Shown here one piece after another: positions 43,796 to 52,079 of a stretch of DNA of 64,000 nt. Origin of the DNA: TMED23 sp913054205. Its GTDB lineage: Bacteria > Pseudomonadota > Alphaproteobacteria > Rhodospirillales > UBA2165. Location: assembly GCA_046582495.1 (NCBI GenBank), contig JAYGEG010000067.1, positions 1 through 64,000 on the forward strand, in the 5' to 3' direction. The position numbers and the translations under genes are program-made. The notes beneath the pieces are model-generated. The model was not told where the DNA came from, made no database searches, and saw nothing but the letters and a program-made list of their open reading frames with translations. Every line of letters starts with the position of its first letter. Position 1 is the first letter of the stretch.

Positions 43796-43913
43796 ATGCA
43801 ACATAAACCGCAAATGAGTGGCCACTGCCGAATATAGCATATAATTGACTCTCCAATGATGTGCCTTCATGATTGGTGCTCTACAATATGAGACACAGCT
43901 TAAAAGAAATCGT

Positions 43914-44522
43914 ATGTATCTGTCTTTTTATCGTAACTTATTGATATTGTTATTCTTTCTGATAGGAATTGGCACCGCTCCATCGCCTGCGGTGGCCGAA
44001 GAAGGTGTCATAAGTTCAGTCGCCTATCGACCTCTGCCGAATGGTGTCGAGATTGTTGTGAAGCCTTGGGACAATTCAGACGAAAATATGAAAACGGCGC
44101 GGATCATTGAGTCTCACCTTAGATTTCTTGGCTATAAAATCTCCCCCACCGCCAAATTTGTTCTTTCATTTGAAACAAAAAGTTCGCTTGGCAAGTGGTC
44201 AAGAGCGACACGAAACACCTCGGTCGAATTTAAAGCCGAAGGAAGTTCTGCGAGTGGTAAAGATGCAGAGGTCCGCCTCAATTTGTTTTCCAGCTCTGAT
44301 GGCGGTGTCTTCAACCCGGGCACAAAACCGGGCGAAAATATTCTTTCCAAAGTCAGTTTAGAAATTACTCTTGATCAGCCGAATGGCCCGCGTTTTTGGC
44401 AAGGCGAAGCTGTTGCCGGCATTCATCAATCCGATGGCGCATCGGTTGCCCGTCGGCTCTCACCTATATTGTTGGAAAATCTCGGCAAAACTATCCGCCG
44501 AAAATCTGTTCAAATCCCCTAA
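43914..44522 (+). CDS. secreted protein of unknown function
   Basis: 202 residues from the Met at 43914, which gives a signal peptide (MYLSFYRNLLILLFFLIGIG, cleavage likely after PAVA). The ORF could start 45 bases earlier, but that adds a charged stretch. The mature part is beta-rich and hydrophilic with no Cys; TARIIESHLRFLGYKI and FWQGEAVAGIHQSDG are distinctive. It might be a DUF4136-like periplasmic protein, but I do not recognise it firmly. It precedes hisZ by 78 bases. Confidence 0.6.
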   Translation: MYLSFYRNLLILLFFLIGIGTAPSPAVAEEGVISSVAYRPLPNGVEIVVKPWDNSDENMKTARIIESHLRFLGYKISPTAKFVLSFETKSSLGKWSRATRNTSVEFKAEGSSASGKDAEVRLNLFSSSDGGVFNPGTKPGENILSKVSLEITLDQPNGPRFWQGEAVAGIHQSDGASVARRLSPILLENLGKTIRRKSVQIP

Positions 44523-44600
44523 TAGGTGGTGCATCCTTCTGAAATAACTTTTATAAACAGCTGCGAATTTAGGTATTCCAGTTAAACGGATTTGACACGC

Positions 44601-45776
44601 ATGAACGACACCACTCACCAAGGGCTTTTGCCTGCCGGTCTCGCCGATATTCTGCCTCCGGAGGCGGAGTTTGAAGCGAAAGTGACTGAAAGTCTTATGG
44701 CATCATTTTCCAAGTTTGGATATGAGCGGGTCAAACCACCTCTGGTCGAATTTGAAGAAATTTTGCTGAGTGGCAGCGGTAGTGCCACAGCGCAGCAAAC
44801 CTTTCGCATGATGGACCCTGTTTCACAGCGCATGCTGGGCGTTCGCGCTGATATGACGCTACAAATTGCCCGCATTGCCTCCACTCGGTTGAGCGATGTA
44901 CCGCGCCCTATTCGGCTGAGTTATGCCGGACAGGTTTTGCGCGTTAAAGGATCGGACCTCCGGCCAAAACGTCAGTTTGGTCAAATCGGCGCCGAGCTAA
45001 TTGGCTCGACCGCGCCGGAAGCAGATGCTGAGGTCGTGCTGATGGCGGCAGAGGCTTTGACCGATTTGGGTGTCCCCAATTTATCAGTTGATATCGGATT
45101 GCCGACCTTGGTACCGGCAATCTGTGCCGCCTTGGAAATAGATATAGCGGCAGATGATGGTGGCCTCAAATCTGCCCTCAACCAAAAAGATGCGCCGGCG
45201 ATCACGGCGCTGAGCGATAAGATTGGCGACACCGCAGTTGCGCTTTTTTCGGGCCTCTTAAAATCCGTAGGGCCAGCTAATAAGTCATTGGAAATATTAA
45301 ACAAAATTGATCTTCCTAAAAATGCCAAAGAAGAACTGGACACCCTTTCATCGGTCGTAGCGTGTCTCCAGGAGCGCGCGCCGAAGTTGAAAATCACGAT
45401 CGATCCGGTGGAAACGCGGGGGTATGAATATCATACGGGTGTCACTTTCACATTTTTCGCTCTTGATGTTCGAGGTGAGATTGGACGCGGCGGACGGTAC
45501 TTGGCGAATGATGCCAACGGCAACGACACCGAAGAGACTGCAACCGGCGTTTCTTTATTTGTCGACACCATTTTACGCGCCCTGCCGGAGCCGGCTTTGC
45601 ACGACCGAGTTTATGTTGCCGACGCCCCCGAAGTCGCGCAAAATTTAAGATCCGAAGGATGGATTGTCGTCGAACAATTTGCAGCCGATCCACAAATCAG
45701 TGATCAAATAGAGCAGCAAGCGGAACAAGCCGGCTGTACACATTATTGGAATGGCAGCGACATCTCAGCTGTTTAA
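44601..45776 (+). CDS. hisZ: ATP phosphoribosyltransferase regulatory subunit
   Basis: 391 residues from the ATG at 44601; a TTG three codons upstream is the only alternative. It is a class II aminoacyl-tRNA synthetase-like paralogue of HisRS: GLLPAGLADILPPEAE, QQTFRMMDPVSQRMLGVRAD in motif 2, and the late GYEYHTGVTFTFFALDVRGE with GRGGRYL. HisZ lacks tRNA charging and activates the short HisG form. hisG is not adjacent here. purA follows after 24 bases. Confidence 0.9.
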   Translation: MNDTTHQGLLPAGLADILPPEAEFEAKVTESLMASFSKFGYERVKPPLVEFEEILLSGSGSATAQQTFRMMDPVSQRMLGVRADMTLQIARIASTRLSDVPRPIRLSYAGQVLRVKGSDLRPKRQFGQIGAELIGSTAPEADAEVVLMAAEALTDLGVPNLSVDIGLPTLVPAICAALEIDIAADDGGLKSALNQKDAPAITALSDKIGDTAVALFSGLLKSVGPANKSLEILNKIDLPKNAKEELDTLSSVVACLQERAPKLKITIDPVETRGYEYHTGVTFTFFALDVRGEIGRGGRYLANDANGNDTEETATGVSLFVDTILRALPEPALHDRVYVADAPEVAQNLRSEGWIVVEQFAADPQISDQIEQQAEQAGCTHYWNGSDISAV

Positions 45777-45800
45777 AATTCTTAGAGGAAACAAAATATT

Positions 45801-47093
45801 ATGGCGAATGTAGTCGTCGTCGGCGCTCAATGGGGCGACGAAGGAAAAGGTAAGATTGTCGATTGGCTTTCAGAGCGGGCCGATGTGGTCGTAAGATTTC
45901 AAGGTGGACACAATGCGGGCCATACGCTGGTGATCGACAATGTCACTTACAAGCTAAGCCTATTACCGTCCGGCATTGTCCGTCCTGGCAAAAAATCGGT
46001 GATCGGCAATGGTGTCGTGCTGGATCCTTGGGCTCTGTTGCAGGAAATCGAAACTCTCAAGGGCCAAGGCGTCGACGTTTCGCCGGACAATCTTTCGATT
46101 GCGGAAAACACCTCTTTGATTTTACCGCTTCATTCAAAATTGGATAAAGCCCGAGAAGAAACTTTGGGCGGCGCTAAAATTGGCACGACCGGCCGCGGCA
46201 TTGGTCCGGCATATGAAGACAAAGTCGGGCGGCGCGCAGTTCGTGCCGGCGATTTGGCCGATGTCGAAACGCTGGAAGAACGCATCGATAATTTATTGCT
46301 GCATCATAATGCGTTGATGCGCGGACTTGGCTCTGCGGAATTCACACGTGACGAAATTCTTGGGCCTCTTCTGGAAGTCGCACCAAAAATCCTGCCCTTC
46401 GTGAAGACTGTCTGGCATCAGTTGGACGAAGCCCGGCGCGATGGCAAACGCATTCTTTTTGAGGGCGCACAGGGCGCAATGCTGGATAACGACCACGGCA
46501 CCTATCCGTTTGTTACCTCCTCCAATACGGTTGCTGGAGCCGCCACCGTCGGATCTGGACAAGGGGCAAAGGCCGCCAATTACAATCTTGGAATCACAAA
46601 GGCCTATACGACGCGGGTCGGATCAGGTCCTTTCCCCACAGAGCTAGAAGATGAAATCGGCCAAAAACTCGGTGAACGCGGTCACGAATTTGGTACCGTC
46701 ACGGGCCGCAAAAGACGCTGTGGCTGGTTTGATGCCGTCATGGTACGCCAAGCCGTCAAAGTAAGCGGTATCACTGGTATCGCCTTAACGAAACTTGATG
46801 TGCTGGATGGCTTCGACGAATTAAAAGTATGTACGGGATACACCATCGACGGCGAGAGCATAGATCATTTTCCGGCATCAATGATCGGTCAATCAAAAGT
46901 CGAGCCGGTTTATGAAACACTCGAAGGTTGGACCGAAGGCACTTTTGGCGCGCGGTCCTGGGCTGATTTGCCGGCAACAGCGATTAAATATATCCGGCGC
47001 ATTGAAGAGCTAATTGAAGCGCCGGTCGCCATGCTTTCGACCAGTCCAGAGCGCGAAGACACTATTTTAGTGAACGATCCTTTTGAAGATTAA
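45801..47093 (+). CDS. purA: adenylosuccinate synthetase
   Basis: 430 residues. It makes adenylosuccinate from IMP, aspartate and GTP. The N-terminal GAQWGDEGKGKIVDWLSE carries the catalytic Asp and P-loop-like Gly segment; GGHNAGHTLV has the catalytic His; then TTGRGIGPAYEDK, RILFEGAQGAMLDNDHGTYP and the TTRVGSGPFPTEL switch loop. TGRKRRCGWFDAV is near residue 310. Cytoplasmic, purine synthesis. Confidence 0.97.
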   Translation: MANVVVVGAQWGDEGKGKIVDWLSERADVVVRFQGGHNAGHTLVIDNVTYKLSLLPSGIVRPGKKSVIGNGVVLDPWALLQEIETLKGQGVDVSPDNLSIAENTSLILPLHSKLDKAREETLGGAKIGTTGRGIGPAYEDKVGRRAVRAGDLADVETLEERIDNLLLHHNALMRGLGSAEFTRDEILGPLLEVAPKILPFVKTVWHQLDEARRDGKRILFEGAQGAMLDNDHGTYPFVTSSNTVAGAATVGSGQGAKAANYNLGITKAYTTRVGSGPFPTELEDEIGQKLGERGHEFGTVTGRKRRCGWFDAVMVRQAVKVSGITGIALTKLDVLDGFDELKVCTGYTIDGESIDHFPASMIGQSKVEPVYETLEGWTEGTFGARSWADLPATAIKYIRRIEELIEAPVAMLSTSPEREDTILVNDPFED

Positions 47094-47269
47094 GCATATT
47101 TAAATTAACGCATGCGACAAACTTCAAGAAAGAATTCTAAAAGTTTGCCCAATTGTGCGTTATGAGGAGCATTCTGGCGTATTTGCTCTATAATGAGTGC
47201 TCTGAAAGAGGTCGAATTAGCTAACCGACAGTTATCGAAGACCTGACGCTAGAAAAATGATCAGAATTT

Positions 47270-47767
47270 ATGGCGGATACGTCAACAGAACTGGAAATTG
47301 GCTCAGAGCCTAATCCGGATAAAGATGAAGGAATGCCCCCACCAGCCGAAGGTGCAGCCGCGCCCGAAGGTGATTCTGCTGAGGGCGAACCGACTGATGC
47401 GCCCGATTCGCCGGATGTTGTAGAAGAACATTCTCCGAGTGGAAATGATGACTCAGAACCTTCGGAAAGTAGTGAATCGGCCGATATACCCGAACTATCA
47501 AATCAACTTGATTCGCCGGAAGAAGCGGAAAAGGGCGAGGAAAGCGACGTCGCTGAGCAGGAATCCTCTGCCCCGGACGAGTCAGAGACTTCAGAGGAAC
47601 CAGAGGAGGATGAAGAGGCTGAAAATGAACCTCTTGAATCGGACCCAACTGAAACTCAAGGTATAACGGACGATCAAGACGCAGCACACGAAACCACGCC
47701 GCCATCAACTGTTTGTACTGCCATTTTATTTCACTCCACCCAATTAATTGAGGCCACCTCAAAATGA
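47270..47767 (+). CDS. highly acidic low-complexity protein
   Basis: 165 residues. The first ~140 are dominated by Glu, Asp, Pro and Ser (for instance AEGEPTDAPDSPDVVEEHS and EEPEEDEEAENEP) and should be disordered; the last 25 are less acidic and contain one Cys (STVCTAILFHSTQLIEATSK). No signal peptide or membrane helix. No family is recognised. The ORF stands alone between purA and rluD. The antisense frame is also open and basic, so the coding strand rests on codon plausibility and the ATG only. Confidence 0.45.
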   Translation: MADTSTELEIGSEPNPDKDEGMPPPAEGAAAPEGDSAEGEPTDAPDSPDVVEEHSPSGNDDSEPSESSESADIPELSNQLDSPEEAEKGEESDVAEQESSAPDESETSEEPEEDEEAENEPLESDPTETQGITDDQDAAHETTPPSTVCTAILFHSTQLIEATSK

Positions 47768-47891
47768 CCTTTAATTCTTTGCCTTGCGTTTCCATAAGGT
47801 TAACGAAAGGTAAAATTATGATGCCGGGAGAGCGCTTCTGGGTCAATTTACGAAGTGTGCGAAAGTGTAAGCGACTGTTACAAAGGCTAAT

Positions 47892-48875
47892 TCAGGCTTC
47901 CAAAAGAGCCAAAATATCGCGGGGAAGTGGGCTTTTGAAGCTTATTTTCTCCCCACTAGTGGGGTGGTAAAAACCGATCAAATAGGCATGTAAGGCCTGC
48001 CGATTTAGCGTTTTTACGGTGTTTTGAAACACGATTGAAACATCATTTTTCGATTTTTTGGCATTTTTTGACCCATAAATCGGATCTCCAATGATCGGGT
48101 GACCCATGCTTGTCATGTGAACTCTGATTTGATGTGTCCGTCCGGTTTCCAATCTACATTCGATCAAACTCGCCCAATACACATTGTCCAGTCCAATGCG
48201 CTTTTCGACTTTGTAATGCGTTAGAGCATGCTTTCCGCCTCGCTTGACGATTGCCATTTTCTTCCGGTTGCGAGGATTGCGCCCAATATTACCTTCGATC
48301 TCACCTGACTTCGATTTGGGCACACCCCAGACCACTGCTTTATAGGCACGATCTAAACTGTGATCGGAAAATTGTGCGGCCAATCCACGGTGGGCAATGT
48401 CGTTCTTAGCCGCAACGATCAGGCCGCTGGTATCTTTGTCCAGGCGATGAACAATGCCAGGGCGAGCTTCGCCGCCGATACCGGAAAGGCTCTCGCCGCA
48501 ATGAGCAATTAAGGCGTTGACCAAAGTGTTATCGGGATTGCCGGGGGCAGGATGGACGACAAGTCCGGCAGGTTTATCAATGATGATCAAATCATCGTCT
48601 TCATAAACCACATCAATATCTATATTTTGGCCAACTGGGATTGCCGGCTTTGTGGCTGGAACCGTAATTTCATAGCCTTCACCGGGTTTGACCCGGCGCG
48701 AAGGGTCCGTTACTTTCGCCCCCGCACGCGTTATATATCCGTCCACAATTAAGGTTTTAATGCGGCTGCGGGAATGTTCGGCAAAACTTTCGGTGAGAAA
48801 CTTGTCGAGACGACTGCCAGCGAATTCGGCTCTCACCGTCACATTTAGGATCTGATTGTTCGATTGCTCGTTCAT
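47892..48875 (-). CDS. rluD: 23S rRNA pseudouridine synthase RluD-type
   Basis: 327 residues. An N-terminal S4 RNA-binding domain (about 15-75, GSRLDKFLTESFAEHSRSRI) is followed by the RsuA/RluA catalytic domain. The catalytic Asp is in GIVHRLDKDTSGLIVAAK; other blocks are LIIIDKPAGLVVHPAPGN and LETGRTHQIRVHMTSMGHPI. RluD modifies helix 69 of 23S rRNA. It is divergent from the small DUF6476-like gene 23 bases away. Confidence 0.93.
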   Translation of the reverse strand: MNEQSNNQILNVTVRAEFAGSRLDKFLTESFAEHSRSRIKTLIVDGYITRAGAKVTDPSRRVKPGEGYEITVPATKPAIPVGQNIDIDVVYEDDDLIIIDKPAGLVVHPAPGNPDNTLVNALIAHCGESLSGIGGEARPGIVHRLDKDTSGLIVAAKNDIAHRGLAAQFSDHSLDRAYKAVVWGVPKSKSGEIEGNIGRNPRNRKKMAIVKRGGKHALTHYKVEKRIGLDNVYWASLIECRLETGRTHQIRVHMTSMGHPIIGDPIYGSKNAKKSKNDVSIVFQNTVKTLNRQALHAYLIGFYHPTSGEKISFKSPLPRDILALLEA

Positions 48876-48898
48876 GTGGAGAAGACTGGACTAAAAAC

Positions 48899-49267
48899 AT
48901 GCATAAAAACAAGGCCTTAGTTTCACTTGTAGTGGGTCTCGGTATCATTATTGTCGTCGGACTTGTTGTGTTGGGTTATGGATTGAATCAGCGCGCCTCC
49001 AATCCCGACTTTAAATTTTTCAAAACCAGCGACACAGCACCTGCAAAAGTCAGTAAAGCTTCGGCGGTTCAGGCTCAAATTCAAGCAAAGCTGCCGACAA
49101 ATGTATCGATCCCCTTGGCGCAAGGTTCTTGGGTGAGGGAGATAGAAACCTCGGGCGATAAAATCATTGTTCATATAATCAATGAGGCGAAGCGCGATCG
49201 CATACTCATCTTGGATGCTGAAACCGGTGCCGTCCTGCGGCGCATCCGGTTTGATCACAAACAGTGA
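48899..49267 (+). CDS. small membrane-anchored protein, DUF6476-like
   Basis: 122 residues with one N-terminal transmembrane helix (ALVSLVVGLGIIIVVGLVVL) and a periplasmic beta-rich domain with VSIPLAQGSWVREIETSGDK, then VHIINEAKRDRILILD and LRRIRFDHKQ at the end. This resembles the DUF6476 proteins found next to rluD in alphaproteobacteria, but I cannot confirm that by search. Its stop overlaps the GTG start of the metallopeptidase gene by 4 bases. Confidence 0.6.
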   Translation: MHKNKALVSLVVGLGIIIVVGLVVLGYGLNQRASNPDFKFFKTSDTAPAKVSKASAVQAQIQAKLPTNVSIPLAQGSWVREIETSGDKIIVHIINEAKRDRILILDAETGAVLRRIRFDHKQ

Positions 49268-49683
49268 TCACCTGCAGCCAATCGCAACTCAATCAAATTA
49301 AGGCTGCCGCCGAAGCCGCCTACCCGTCAGAATGTTGCGGCTTGTTGGTGGGGAGTGGCAACAGCTTGGTCGTGAGCCGCGTTGTTTCAAGCCCAAATCT
49401 TCTCACCGATCAAGGCCTGGATCGCTTCGAAATAGATCCGCAAATCCGTATCGATCTGGAACGCAAGCTCCGCGGATCGGCGGAACAAATAATCGGCCAT
49501 TATCATTCCCATCCTGATCATCCGGCAATGCCGTCCGCTACCGATCTCGCGATGGCTTTTGAGCCAGACTTGATTTGGTTGATTGTGTCAGTCCGAGACG
49601 GTCAGGCAGCAGAAATTAAAACCCATCAATTGGATCAAACGGCCAATAAATTTAGGGAAGTAAACTGCAAAATTATAAATTGA
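49264..49683 (+). CDS. M67 family (JAB/MPN) metallopeptidase
   Basis: 139 residues from a GTG that overlaps the previous stop. The JAMM zinc motif is complete: Glu in AYPSECCGLLVGSG, HSHPDHPAMPSATD (His, His, Ser, Asp). Bacterial JAB proteins remove small ubiquitin-like or sulfur-carrier tails or process similar C-termini. No ThiS/MoaD-like or E1-like gene is adjacent, so the target is unknown. Confidence 0.85.
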   Translation: MITCSQSQLNQIKAAAEAAYPSECCGLLVGSGNSLVVSRVVSSPNLLTDQGLDRFEIDPQIRIDLERKLRGSAEQIIGHYHSHPDHPAMPSATDLAMAFEPDLIWLIVSVRDGQAAEIKTHQLDQTANKFREVNCKIIN

Positions 49684-49707
49684 GAAATCGAGCCGTTCAA
49701 ATATATA

Positions 49708-49914
49708 TCAACCGGTGGTGCCGGTAGCATTTCCAGATGAAGGTTTTACCGGCGGGGTGCGCGTCCTCGATTGGTGTTGCACAGCTTTTAAATCCATATC
49801 AATGGCCCTAACCGTATCTTCTAGAAATTTAACTTTCTCATCTAGTGATTTGATTATATCGCGGTCCGTCTCGACCTGCTTGCGAAGATTATTATTTTCC
49901 TTGCGATCCGTCAT
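49708..49914 (-). CDS. short coiled-coil protein
   Basis: 68 residues from the ATG at 49914, preceded by GAGGCGATC. Residues ~5-50 have heptad character (NNLRKQVETDRDIIKSLDEK, then VKFLEDTVRAIDMDLKAV), followed by a Pro/Ser/Thr-rich tail. It recalls SlyX-type or polar coiled-coil proteins but no family is claimed. The longer ORF to 50034 adds a Cys-rich stretch without family support. Confidence 0.5.
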   Translation of the reverse strand: MTDRKENNNLRKQVETDRDIIKSLDEKVKFLEDTVRAIDMDLKAVQHQSRTRTPPVKPSSGNATGTTG

Positions 49915-50000
49915 GATCGCCTCTTTGAGAGGCTTTATATTTAACCAAGCCGTTCGACCCGGAAGAACTTGTCTTGAGAGTTCACAATTTACTTGGCAGG

Positions 50001-50351
50001 TCCCGAGGCTATGGGACAATAGACATTTCCTCACGAGACAATGGCGCGATTGAATTTGATGGCTAGAAAGTGGATATGAGTGGTCGCTCGATCACAAACT
50101 CTGACGGCAGTGATGTTATGCTCACCAATGCCGAGTTTAATTTGTTTTCCGCCCTCGTCAAAGCGCCCAACCGCGTGCTTACTTGCGACTTTTTATTGGA
50201 TGCCGTCAGCCGAGACGACGATGCGCCATCGGATCGCTTGATAGACGTCTTAATCAGCCGAGTTCGCAAAAAAATTGAGAGCGAACCCAAAAAGCCAAAG
50301 CTAATCGTTACGGTTCCCGGCTGCGGCTACAAATTCACCGGCTCGCTTTAA
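50001..50351 (+). pseudogene. remnant of an OmpR/PhoB-type response regulator (DNA-binding domain)
   Basis: The GTG-started ORF 50070-50351 encodes an OmpR-type winged helix: SDVMLTNAEFNLFSALVKAP, the recognition region DDDAPSDRLIDVLISRVRKK and the wing ending LIVTVPGCGYKFTG. Upstream the same frame continues as DNGAIEFDG, then TAG (50064-50066) where Trp is usual, then KVDMSGRS. The receiver domain is absent. So this is a decayed gene; a DNA-binding-only product from GTG 50070 is conceivable. Its stop overlaps the end of the convergent BKACE gene. Confidence 0.7.
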
Positions 50352-51277
50352 AATGCAACCTGATCGCCGCCTTTAAGCGCCAGTCGTTCGCGCGCCTCGG
50401 TAGGTGTCGCCACTTCCAAAGATAAATCTTCGACAATGCGCCGAATTTTAGTGACTTGATCGGCATTGGATTTGGCCAATTCGCCTTTGCCGATGTAGAG
50501 CGAATCTTCAAGACCGACCCGTACATTACCGCCGAGAATGGCACCGGTGGTGACAAAACTCATTTGATGGCGGCCAGCGGCCAAAATCGACCATTCGTAA
50601 TTTTCCTCGCCGAAGAGCTTGTTGGCAATTCGGCGCATATGCATAAGGTTCTCAATATCAGCGCCAATGCCGCCGAGAATGCCGAAGATTGTCTGCACAA
50701 AGAATGGTGGTTTAACCAGGCCTCGATCAACAAAATGGGCTAGGTTATAGAGATGGCCCATGTCATAACATTCAAACTCAAAGCGCACGCCATGGCCTTC
50801 GCCAAGTTCCTTCAACACCCATTCAATATCTTTAAAAGTATTGCGGAAAATAAAATCGCGGGTCATTTCGAGATATTCCGGTTCCCACTTATATTTCCAG
50901 TCAAACGGCTTATCGAGGATCGGATAGAGGCCAAAATTCATCGAGCCCATATTGAGCGATGTCATTTCAGGGCTGGCACGCAATGCACCGGCGCAGCGTT
51001 CTTCAAGCGTCATACCATGTCCGCCGCCGGTCGTAATGTTCACCACAGCATCTGTCGACTGCTTGATGCGAGGCAGGAACTCCATAAAAGTGTCGGGCGA
51101 CGGCGTTGGGCTACCATCTGGATTTCGGGCGTGTAGGTGAAGAATAGAGGCACCGGCTTCGGCCGCTGCTATCGCACCTTCGGCGATTTCGTTTGGCGTG
51201 ATCGGTAAATATTCCGACATCGTCGGTGTATGGATGGAGCCGGTAACCGCGCAGGTGATGATGACGCTTTTAGCCAT
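50348..51277 (-). CDS. beta-keto acid cleavage family enzyme (BKACE)
   Basis: 309 residues of the former DUF849 family. Zn-site residues are seen in ILHLHARNPDGSPTP (H-x-H) and a late His/Glu region (RFEFECYDMGHLYNLAHFV). ITTGGGHGMTLEER is a typical loop. BKACEs condense a beta-keto acid with acetyl-CoA to give acetoacetate and a CoA ester; Kce of lysine fermentation is the best known. It leads into a minus-strand set with two cyclase-family genes, 14 and 11 bases apart. Confidence 0.9.
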   Translation of the reverse strand: MAKSVIITCAVTGSIHTPTMSEYLPITPNEIAEGAIAAAEAGASILHLHARNPDGSPTPSPDTFMEFLPRIKQSTDAVVNITTGGGHGMTLEERCAGALRASPEMTSLNMGSMNFGLYPILDKPFDWKYKWEPEYLEMTRDFIFRNTFKDIEWVLKELGEGHGVRFEFECYDMGHLYNLAHFVDRGLVKPPFFVQTIFGILGGIGADIENLMHMRRIANKLFGEENYEWSILAAGRHQMSFVTTGAILGGNVRVGLEDSLYIGKGELAKSNADQVTKIRRIVEDLSLEVATPTEARERLALKGGDQVAF

Positions 51278-51291
51278 TGTTTTAATCTCCT

Positions 51292-52068
51292 CTATTCATC
51301 AAAAATGGCGACAGCACGGGTCCAGCCCGCTGACGCGCCTCTAATTTTTACGGGGAAACACGCAATCTCAAAACCATCGCCAGGAAGCTCTTCAAGATTG
51401 TGAAGCTTCTCCAAATGGCAATAGCCGATTTCCCGGCCGGCTTTATGACCTTCCCAAATCAGAGATGCATCGCCGGTTTCTGCGTATTTATCTTTGGTAT
51501 GGACAAAAGGTGCGTCCCAGCTCCAAGCGTCTGTGCCCGTCACCCGAACGCCGCGTTCCAACAAATACAGCGTCGCCTCCCGTCCCATGCCTGCACCGGC
51601 TGAGACATAATGGTCCGATCCATAGGCTTTGCCGGCTGCTGTATTTACAACAACAATTTCTAATTCTTGTAGCTCATGGCCGATGCGGGCAAGCTCGTTT
51701 TCAACATCCTCGGCAGTGATAACGTAGCCATCTTCAAGCCCGCTAAAATCGAGTTTTACCCCGGGTCTAAAGCACCATTCCAAAGGCACTTCATCGATTG
51801 TGATCGCCCGCTCGCCTTTGTTCATTGTCGAGTGAAAATGATAGGGCGCATCCAAATGCGTGCCGTTGTGGGTCATCAATTTAATCCATTCGATGGCCCA
51901 TCCTTCACCATCCGGCAAATCCTCTTCTTTGAGGCCTGGGAAAAACTCGACGACATCTTTGGCAGTATCCTTATGGGTAAGATACTCAATCTTCGGCCCA
52001 TAGCCGGGCGGGTCGGAAATCACATCGTTTTCCAAATGCATCGAGATATCAACAAATCGTCTCGCCAT
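51292..52068 (-). CDS. cyclase family hydrolase (kynurenine formamidase-like), first
   Basis: 258 residues of the PF04199 cyclase family. The metal motif HxGTHxDAPxHF is seen as THNGTHLDAPYHFH. LDFSGLEDGYVITAEDVENE and the VRVTGTDAWSWDAPF region are typical. Members hydrolyse amides and cyclic amides such as N-formylkynurenine or isatin using Mn or Zn. It is transcribed with the longer cyclase-family gene (upstream, 11 bases) and BKACE (downstream). Confidence 0.88.
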   Translation of the reverse strand: MARRFVDISMHLENDVISDPPGYGPKIEYLTHKDTAKDVVEFFPGLKEEDLPDGEGWAIEWIKLMTHNGTHLDAPYHFHSTMNKGERAITIDEVPLEWCFRPGVKLDFSGLEDGYVITAEDVENELARIGHELQELEIVVVNTAAGKAYGSDHYVSAGAGMGREATLYLLERGVRVTGTDAWSWDAPFVHTKDKYAETGDASLIWEGHKAGREIGYCHLEKLHNLEELPGDGFEIACFPVKIRGASAGWTRAVAIFDE

Positions 52069-52079
52069 CTCAGACCGCC

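Noticed and set aside
47310..47846. 178-codon minus-strand ORF opposite the acidic protein
   Set aside because: Arg/Pro/Leu/Gln-rich composition is the complement of an acidic repeat-like frame; no motif. I kept the plus-strand ORF at low confidence only.
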